Source: CAWGMT01 sp963823675
GTDB lineage: Bacteria > Planctomycetota > Planctomycetia > Isosphaerales > Isosphaeraceae
DNA length: 64,000 bases
Direction: 5' to 3'
Assembly (NCBI GenBank): GCA_963823675.1
Contig: CAWGMT010000016.1
Location: 186,001 to 250,000 of the forward strand
How positions within the stretch are numbered: position 1 is the first letter of the stretch; the number at the start of each line of letters is the position of its first letter. The position numbers were made by a program, and so were the translations under genes. The notes beneath the pieces are model-generated. The model was not told the origin of the DNA and ran no database searches. It worked only from the letters and a program-made list of their open reading frames with translations. This document shows, in pieces, positions 31,206-39,100 of the stretch.

Positions 31206-32437
31206 TTGCCTGGCCCCGAAGCCCCCCGTTCGAGCAGCGCCGACGCCCGAGCAAAGACGTCGTCCCAGCACTGCTCGAAAGCGGCGCGCACGTTAGGAGG
31301 TAACCGGTTCAGGAGCCTGCCGCAGTCACCCGATGTGAAAACCGCCCGCGCGTCAACAGGCTGGCTCCGCAGTTCATCGAGTACGGCTCGAAGTTCCGAC
31401 GTCGCGTCGTCGCTAAGACTCGGCTCATCGGCCCGTGCCGCACGGATCGGCGCGAGCTTGACCTTCTCAATCCAGACTTCGCCGCCGGCTTGCCCACGCA
31501 GATCGGCGCGCAACTGGTCTGGGTCGGATGCAAGGCCGGCGCTCATCGATTCCGAACAACTAATAAACACGCGTATCGCCAGCGGCCGACCGTCCGAACT
31601 GTCGCGCGCGGCGGTTATCGCCGCCCGGGTAGCTTCGAGAACGTCGAGTATCGACTCGGCTGTCGGAGCGTTGACGGAAACAACCTCCCAACGAAATACG
31701 TCCAGCGGACAAAACTCGGGGACGGCGCGTCCGTGATCGTCGACGGTAACGAGCAGACAGCCTTTGGCACCAGTCTCGCGCATATTCCGGCCTTGTGTAT
31801 TGCCCGGAAACTCGATGCGCGGATGTCGGCTGCCGTTGACCGATTCACGCTTGTGAATGTGGCCCAGTGCCCAATAGTCGTAGCCACGAGCGTCCAGATC
31901 CTCGATCGTGCAAGGGGCATAGGGGGCGTGACCTTCTCGACCATCGAGCGCGGTATGAAGCACCCCGATGTTGAAGAAGCCTGCTACGGGCGGCGGGTAA
32001 GTCACTGCCAGGTTTCGCGTCTCGGCTGGCCGCGCGAACCCCTGTCCGTGCACGGCTACGCGCAAATGCTCGAAAAGTTTTGTTGCCGGTTGACCGGAGG
32101 GAAAAGCACAAACGTTTGCCGGTAGCGTGAGCCGAGGGGTGATACGGCTAGCGGCGTCGTGGTTACCGCTGATCAGAATCACTGGAATGCCGGCGTGCTC
32201 CAGCTCTCGGACTCGATTCACGAAGAACAAGCCGGTGCTGAAATCGGGCCAGTCACCGTCGTAAAGGTCGCCAGCAAGTACCACGAAATCGACCTGCTCG
32301 ACTACGGCGAGCTCAACCAGTGCGGCAAACGCTTTACGCGTGGCCCCGCGCAGCGCTTGTACTGGTGCGCCTTCGTAATCATCGAGCCCGCGCAACGGAC
32401 TGTCGAGATGAACGTCAGTGGCGTGCAGGAATCGCAT
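31202..32437 (-). CDS. SbcD/YhaO-like metallophosphoesterase (DNA repair exonuclease)
   Basis: A 411-aa calcineurin-like phosphoesterase with all metal motifs in order: D-x-H in LHATDVHLDSPLRG, GDLYDGD, GNHDA and GHIHKRE. These match Mre11/SbcD-type nucleases. The start is ATG 32437, and the 3' end overlaps the YhaN-like ATPase start by 4 nt, so the two subunits are translationally coupled. The pair lies antisense to the island genes on both sides and is probably a separate housekeeping repair unit, although it could be an island component. Confidence 0.9.
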   Translation of the reverse strand: MRFLHATDVHLDSPLRGLDDYEGAPVQALRGATRKAFAALVELAVVEQVDFVVLAGDLYDGDWPDFSTGLFFVNRVRELEHAGIPVILISGNHDAASRITPRLTLPANVCAFPSGQPATKLFEHLRVAVHGQGFARPAETRNLAVTYPPPVAGFFNIGVLHTALDGREGHAPYAPCTIEDLDARGYDYWALGHIHKRESVNGSRHPRIEFPGNTQGRNMRETGAKGCLLVTVDDHGRAVPEFCPLDVFRWEVVSVNAPTAESILDVLEATRAAITAARDSSDGRPLAIRVFISCSESMSAGLASDPDQLRADLRGQAGGEVWIEKVKLAPIRAARADEPSLSDDATSELRAVLDELRSQPVDARAVFTSGDCGRLLNRLPPNVRAAFEQCWDDVFARASALLERGASGPGK

Positions 32438-32946
32438 GGGAACCGTTCCAGTAAACTCTTAAGACATTGAGCTTTCCTTTCATCATATCGGTTGAACACC
32501 GTTCACGACAGCAATGGACTTCTGCCGTGCCGTCGGCTGAACCTCCGCGGTACGGAATGGCGATCTTAACATACCCCCCACTCGGAGCATTGATTGTACC
32601 CACGGACGGGCCTTACTCTCCCCCGAGGATCAGGAGAAGAGCGCGGAGACACCGAGTTTTCGATGGTTCAGGCGTTTGATGTCTCGCGTGCTTGGGAAGC
32701 GAAACGCGCGAGTTCTGGCCCGCCCGAACGGTTCGCGGAAAGGCGGTGTCACCGATGAAAGCCAGAGAGCCAGAGAGTATAATCAACGCGAGCGCCGATC
32801 CTTGGCACGGAAAGCGGGGCTCTGGGGGCTCACGATGCGGTCCCAGGTGACTTGCCGTTCGTCAAGAAGTGCCACGAGCCGACGCGTCGGCCACGCTGCG
32901 GGGAAACGCTTCCACACAATCGTTGGCTCATCGGATCTCCAAGACC
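32438..32946. other. Divergent intergenic region
   Basis: About 509 nt between the phosphoesterase start and the STAND-like operon. No supported gene. It must hold the promoter(s) for the operon and for the minus-strand pair. I see no clear operator; an open frame joining 32869 to the ATPase start has no RBS or family content. Confidence 0.5.
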
Positions 32947-35067
32947 ATGCCCACGTTGAGCGAGCTCCAAGATCAGACGGCTCTCCAGCTCGTCGAAAAG
33001 CTACAGAGCCCCACCGAAGGCCGCGGGTTGCTGCTGAACCTCATCGGGGCGGCTGGATGCGGCAAGACCAGCGTGTTGCGCCGCGTGGCCGATAAATTGC
33101 GTCGCGAGGAGCCGTGGTTCCCCGTACTACTGGCGGCCCCAAACCGGGACAACGACTCCGGGGCGATCGCACTCCTGGAGACGGCCGGCCAGCTCAAAGT
33201 GAGGGGACTACTGAACGGTGAGATGGCCACCCTCTCCGATCCCAGGAGACCCTGGGCGGACAAGATGGCCGCGATCACGGAAGTGGTGGACAGGCACTGC
33301 GACGATGTGGTGATCCTCTGCGACGAGCCGGCGCTCTGGTACCAAGGGGAAGAATCGCTGCTGGAGGACACCCCCCAGTTCTCGGCCCGATCGTTCGCCG
33401 AGTGGATTGCATCGGGCGCCCGGTGCCGCCGCATTGTCACCGGCTGGGTTCCCGGCGACGCGAGGCCGGCGGATCGAGTTACGGCGCCCAGGCTCGACGA
33501 CGGCCGCGAGATGCTCGCTCATGAGAAGGACTGGGGGATCCTCTGGGATAGTGCGTGCGGGTTGCGCGAATCCCTGCCGGAGCCAGTGCCGTACCGCTCT
33601 GCGTGGGCGATGAAGTTATGCGTCGCGCTGGCCGCGCTTCTTCCCGCGGACGAAGCGGCTTCGGTCACCACATCCGAGGCATCAGCAAACGTGATTCTGA
33701 AGCAGCTCCTCGACCAGGTGGAAAGGCGGGTGGGGTATCGCGATTTCTGCGCGAACCTCGCCAAGCTCGCCCTGGCGCGGACCCACCTCGAGAAGGCCGT
33801 ACTGGACGAGCTCATGCTGGGACTCGGAGGGCCAGAGCGAGCCTTGATCGGGACTTGCCTGCTCGACCGCTTGAATGGCCGGGCCACGCTCCACCCCCTG
33901 GTTCGCGACGAGGTGCTGCGGCGCCATCGAACGTCGGGCCGCGTTCAGGACAGCAACCCATGGCGGTTGCGGGGAGACCGCCGGATGGCCGTGCATGATC
34001 GCCTGGCGCAGGAGTATGCCGACGATGGAGATTCTGACCTCCGCAACTCGCTGGAATCCCTGCACCATGAGCTGCTGGGATCGAGTTTTCACCTAATGGC
34101 TTCCGACAGGCGTATCAGGTTCAAGGAACAACTGGACGCGATCGGGCGTACCCTTTCGTACCGGCACCACCAGCACCCACGTGCGGTGAAGGTGTTTCGC
34201 CTGGCAGTCCAGCTCGATCCTGAGCACGCCTATGCTCATCACTACCTGGCCTACAATCTGGATTGGCTCGCCGAGAATACGGAGGCGCTCGAATCCCATT
34301 ACCGCAGGGCGATCGACCTGCAACCGACGCACCCCTGGTTCTGGTCGCGCTGGATCTGCTACCTGGCGACTCGCGGCCGAGGCGCTGAAGCAAAGGCTCA
34401 GTGGCATGAGGCGGTTTGCGCGCTCAGCATCAGCGAGGACGACACGCCGGGCTGGATTTTCCGGGCCCTCCACCGCTGGGTTGCCCGATGGCTTCTGCAC
34501 TGGGCCGAGCTCGATTTCGCCGAGATGGTCCTCCGCGAAATCCCCGGGCGGGTGGCGAAGTACGACGCGAGCATTCAGGCTCTCTTCTCGCTCCTGGAGT
34601 CGCTCAAGCACGCGGAGCGGGGCAAGTCGGTCTTCCCGCTGAATGTGCCACCGCGGGAGTGGCGTTCGCAAGAGCCGCACACAGACCTGCCTCGGTGGTT
34701 GCAGGATGCTCGCCTCCGCTCCTGGATCCCGGCGCGCGTGGAAGGCATCGATCGAGAAGACGGGGTCGCCTTCCTGCTCGCGGCGGAGCTTCCACGCACC
34801 CGGGATTCTGACTTCGGGTACTTCGAGACGGAGTTGCGCCGCGGCCAGGTCGAGGCATCCGCCTCGGGCTTCACGTGGGACGATCTCGGCGAGGGCGCTT
34901 TCCTCGAGCTGGGCTACTACGGCGACGGTGACGGGCTGATGCGGATCGCATTACATCGCGACACGACCTGGCACGACCCTAATTTGCTCCCACTCTACCC
35001 GCGTCCAGACCGGTGGTACCAGCGCGCAGTCGAGGAGGCCTGGGCTGAAAACGCCGAGGCGGACTGA
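32947..35067 (+). CDS. STAND-like P-loop ATPase with TPR-type C-terminus
   Basis: 706 aa from ATG 32947 (MPTLSELQDQ). Walker A is GAAGCGKT (34-41) and Walker B VVILCDE (121-127); a winged-helix-like middle follows, then TPR-like helical repeats (FRLAVQLDPEHAYAHHYLAYN, then YRRAIDLQPTHPWFWSRW) at ~400-480, and a ~170-residue C-terminal part I do not recognise. This NTPase-plus-repeat plan is that of STAND sensors used in antiphage systems (Avs and relatives). No N-terminal effector domain is fused, so the effector would be encoded separately. The stop overlaps the next ATG (TGATG at 35065-35069). Specific family membership is not established. Confidence 0.7.
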   Translation: MPTLSELQDQTALQLVEKLQSPTEGRGLLLNLIGAAGCGKTSVLRRVADKLRREEPWFPVLLAAPNRDNDSGAIALLETAGQLKVRGLLNGEMATLSDPRRPWADKMAAITEVVDRHCDDVVILCDEPALWYQGEESLLEDTPQFSARSFAEWIASGARCRRIVTGWVPGDARPADRVTAPRLDDGREMLAHEKDWGILWDSACGLRESLPEPVPYRSAWAMKLCVALAALLPADEAASVTTSEASANVILKQLLDQVERRVGYRDFCANLAKLALARTHLEKAVLDELMLGLGGPERALIGTCLLDRLNGRATLHPLVRDEVLRRHRTSGRVQDSNPWRLRGDRRMAVHDRLAQEYADDGDSDLRNSLESLHHELLGSSFHLMASDRRIRFKEQLDAIGRTLSYRHHQHPRAVKVFRLAVQLDPEHAYAHHYLAYNLDWLAENTEALESHYRRAIDLQPTHPWFWSRWICYLATRGRGAEAKAQWHEAVCALSISEDDTPGWIFRALHRWVARWLLHWAELDFAEMVLREIPGRVAKYDASIQALFSLLESLKHAERGKSVFPLNVPPREWRSQEPHTDLPRWLQDARLRSWIPARVEGIDREDGVAFLLAAELPRTRDSDFGYFETELRRGQVEASASGFTWDDLGEGAFLELGYYGDGDGLMRIALHRDTTWHDPNLLPLYPRPDRWYQRAVEEAWAENAEAD

Positions 35068-36113
35068 TGGCGCTACCCGACACCCATGAACTCGATCCCG
35101 ACTTGCTCTATTTGTTCATCCTCGGCCCCTGCAAGGGAGAGACCGTCCTCCTCCGGGTGCCTCCCGATCAGTGGATGATCGTCGATAGCTTCAAGGCAGG
35201 CAGGTCCCATCGCCCATCCGCCGAGACGGTGATCACCCGGTACGGCGGCCGGGTTGACGTACTTGCGCTCACCCACCCCCACGCGGATCACTTCGAGGGC
35301 TTTATCGATCTGATCGATCGCTATGACGAGGCCATGCTGGGGTGCGTTTACCCCCGCGATAGTCGTGGAACCCGGGATCTGTCGGCCGATCCCATAACCG
35401 CGCTCAAGGAAGGGGCCAAGCCGGCTTACACGCGGATCTGGGATGAGTGGAAACGACGTCCAGAGCGGCGGCGAACCACGTTTCGGCGTGATACCTGGAG
35501 CCTCGGCACGGCCAGGGTGACCTCCTTGCATCCCGTTCGCCCGGTGGATCCGGCGCAGTGGAGCAACGATCCGAATACCATTTCCTCAGCTATGCTTGTC
35601 GAATGGCACAACCTTCGCCTTCTCCTGGGCGCCGACGTGCCTAACAGCGAGTGGGCGGGGATCGCCGAGGGCTTTCCGGGGCTGAACCGACATGCCGCGA
35701 TGAAGGTCCCGCATCACGGATCGCGTGGCGCGATTCACACCTCCTTCGCGGATGGCGATCCCGGACGGTTCTGGATCATCACGCCCTTTTACCCCCAAAG
35801 GCTTCCTCGCCCGGAGGATGCCAACGCTCGTGGGGAACGAGAGGGGCTGCGTCAACTCCTGTCATTTGTCGGTCAAGTGCACTTGACGGCGCTTCCGTTC
35901 CGACACAACAGCGAGACCCACGAGCCAGTCGCTACCACTCGCCAGAGCGTGGCGCGCGGCGGGCACCCGGAGCGAACCGGTGAGCGGCCCGGTAATCTGC
36001 TGGAAACGGACGCGGCTTTGAATCGGCAGGTAGTCATCGGCTTTACCCGAGACGGCACGGTCGCCCGGAAGTGGTTCGGTCCCGGATCGGTACGACTCTA
36101 TTCGGAAGCGTAG
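35067..36113 (+). CDS. MBL-fold metallohydrolase, ComEC C-terminal-domain-like
   Basis: A 348-aa stand-alone metallo-beta-lactamase-fold protein. The metal-binding motif is LTHPHADHFEGF (H70-x-H72-x-D74-H75), and a second block KVPHHGSRGAIHTS is the one seen in the C-terminal MBL domain of ComEC/Rec2 and related nucleases. No signal peptide or membrane segment is seen, so it is cytoplasmic. It is coupled to the STAND-like gene by a 1-nt overlap and ends 8 nt before the helicase ATG. Cytoplasmic MBL proteins beside STAND genes are known from some AVAST loci. A nuclease or phosphodiesterase effector role is inferred. Confidence 0.8.
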   Translation: MALPDTHELDPDLLYLFILGPCKGETVLLRVPPDQWMIVDSFKAGRSHRPSAETVITRYGGRVDVLALTHPHADHFEGFIDLIDRYDEAMLGCVYPRDSRGTRDLSADPITALKEGAKPAYTRIWDEWKRRPERRRTTFRRDTWSLGTARVTSLHPVRPVDPAQWSNDPNTISSAMLVEWHNLRLLLGADVPNSEWAGIAEGFPGLNRHAAMKVPHHGSRGAIHTSFADGDPGRFWIITPFYPQRLPRPEDANARGEREGLRQLLSFVGQVHLTALPFRHNSETHEPVATTRQSVARGGHPERTGERPGNLLETDAALNRQVVIGFTRDGTVARKWFGPGSVRLYSEA

Positions 36114-36121
36114 CAAGTCCC

Positions 36122-39100
36122 ATGAGCCTCCATCCCATCCGTGCCCTCGACCACGTGATTGCCGAGTATCGGGATTATCTCCGAACCGAGTTCCGGGCCA
36201 GGGATCCGGAGTTGCGAGCGGCGCTTGAACGCGAGCTCGATGCTCCTCAATTTCTCGCTCAGGAGCCGTTCTATCAGGCTCACCGGCCGTTCAAGCAGGG
36301 CAAGCTGTGGTCGGAGCTGCCAATCGATCGCAGACTCGCCGAGGTGATGGCCGCTCGGACCAGCCAAGACCGGGCATACTCTCACCAGTCGGATGCGATC
36401 ACGGAATTGCTCCAGCCTGAGCCTCGCGCGATTGTCGTGACCACCGGAACTGGTAGCGGCAAGACCGAGGCGTTTCTCTTGCCTGTGATTCAAAACGCGT
36501 TCGAGGATGCGACGGCATTTCACGACCGGCCAGGACTCACGGCGATCTTGCTTTATCCGATGAACGCGCTGGCGAACGACCAGAAGCAGCGCATCGACGA
36601 TTATCTTCTCGCGGCCGGGATGGCGGGCCTCCGCGTGGAGCAGTACGACCGGGGAACAACGCAAGCGAAGCGCGACGAAATGAGGCAAAACCCGCCTCAT
36701 CTGCTCCTGACCAATTACATGATGCTCGAATACCTGCTGGTCAGGCCGAGCGACCGCGAAGATATTTTCGCCAATCACCGCTGCCGGTTCCTGGTGCTCG
36801 ACGAAGTTCACACCTATCGGGGAATCCTGGGAACCAACATCGCGCTCCTCGTGCGGCGACTCAAGACGCACCTCGCCCGTGCGCGCCAGGATCGGCGCAT
36901 CGAGGTCCCGGCCGAGGAACATTCGCGCCGATTCCCCACACTGGTGCCGGTGGGAACGTCGGCGACCATCAAGAGCATGAACGAGGAAGGGCTGACCCAC
37001 GAGGAAGTGATCCAGCTTCGAGACGCAGCCGTTCAGGAGTTTTTCGCGACGCTTACCGGCGTCGAGAAGATGTCGATCCGTGTCCTGGGCGAGGAGCTCC
37101 AGGACGTCGAGATCCCGGCGGAAGCACGCTACCCGGCAGCCGCAGGGTCGGTCGACTCGAGCACGCTGGACGTCGCCAATCCCCGCGCGGTGCTTTCGGC
37201 GCTCTGCACTTTGGCGGATTTGCCGCCGGAGACTACCGCGAGCGACGCGGTGCGACGGTATCGGCTTCTCTGGGACATGAATCGCTGGCTGATCAAACGG
37301 CCGATGTCGCTTAGCCAGATTGTCGAACGAGTCAAGAACGAGGTCGCGGAGCGCGCATACACTCCCGAAGCAGAAATCAGTGCTGAAGTTGAGTCGGCCC
37401 TGGTCATCGGCGCGGCACTACCCGAGGAGGTCGTGGGGACGCTGCGGTTGCGCTCGCACCGCTTTGTGCGCGGCGGCTGGATGTTCCATCGTTGCATCAA
37501 CCCTGCATGCCAGAAAATCTATCCGCGTGGCGAGGAGCATTGCCGGGATTGCCACCAGCCCACGGCCCCGCTCTACCTGTGCAGGAATTGCGGAGCGGAT
37601 TATCTCCGGGTTGTCGGGGAGCTCGACGAGACAAAGGACACCCTGAGGCCGAGCGCCATCGAGGCGGACGGTCCCGAGTGGATGATTTACCAGCCCGGCC
37701 GGTTCCTCGCTAACTTCGACGAGGACGACGACGAGGTGGTTCAAGAGGAGGTTCCGCGCCGGCGTCGGGCCAATCAGGCCCACCAAGAGATCAGAGGCCG
37801 GCAGGTCTTGACGGGGTCGCTCGATCCCGCAGCCATCCGGTTCAACCGGGACCCAGCTTATTACGGTGTCCAGGTAACCCTCGTGCCGGCGCGAAGCCGG
37901 TGCCTCTGCTGTGGGAAGACCGGCGGAAGTCATAACGTGATCAGCCCTGTCAGCCTGGGAACCTCCGCGGCCGTCAAGGTGCTGGGTGAGGGGCTCGTCG
38001 AGATCCTCTCGGAGGTCAATCGTGACCGCCCGGACCGCGACGGCAAGGAGCGCCTGCTGATCTTCAGCGATAGCCGCCAAGATGCCGCACACCAGGCCCG
38101 GTTCATTGAGTTTGCAAGCCGCTACGACCGAATGCGGCGCCGGGTCATCGAGATTCTCGGGAGCGAGCCGAGGGTAGGTCTTCCGAGTCTCGTGGTACTT
38201 CTCGCTGGAAAAGGAATCGAGCACAGGGATAACCCGAACGTCCCCGAGCACGTGGATTGGGTTCCCGAGGAGACAATGCAGCGAGTGCGAGCGTGGGAGG
38301 AGGCCCCGCTGCTCGACGAGATCGCCGTGACGGCCGGATATCGAGCGACGGTCCTGAACCTCGGGCTTGTAGGCCTCGATTATGAGCGACTCGGAGAATA
38401 TGTGGCCGCACGGGGCACAGCGCTCGCGGGGAGTCTCCGCGTGAAGCCCGAAGCTCTGGAGCATATGCTCGTGATGCTGCTGGACGAGATCCGTGTGCGC
38501 GCTGCGATCTCTCGTGAATTGCTTCGCTACCATCCCAAGAACCCGTCTTGCCCCAGGTACTTCAGGGATGCCGAATGGGAACGGCGCTTTCCGTCACCGC
38601 AGGGGTATCCCGCAGATCCTGCGGGCAATCCTCTTCCGTTCATGGATGCCAGGGAGATTCCGACCGGGATGCGCTGCCACAACGCGTGGAGGCGCCCTGG
38701 TGCTGGCGGGCGGTCCCCGAGCCTCGAGACGATCCTCAGGCATCTCTGCGACCGATTCGGCGGTTCCGAGCCGACGGCCGAGACGATGGTGGAGGTCCTC
38801 ACATTTCTGCGGCGCGGCAACTTCCTGGTGCCGGTCACGCTTTGCGGCGCCAGCCAGAATGCGACCCTGCTCCAGCTCAATGACCAGGTGGTCAGCCTGC
38901 GGCTCGTGAGGGAAGAGACGCGGTTTCGCTGCAACGTGTGCAGTCAAGCCCGGGCCAGCGTGCGTGTCAACTCACCGTGCCCTCGGTGTTCCGGAGTGTT
39001 TGTCCGCTGGTCCGATCGAGAGGTCGAAGAGAGCCGCTCAGTAAAGCATATCCGGAAAACCGAGGCCGAGCCCCTGGTCGCGCGCGAGCACACCGCGCAA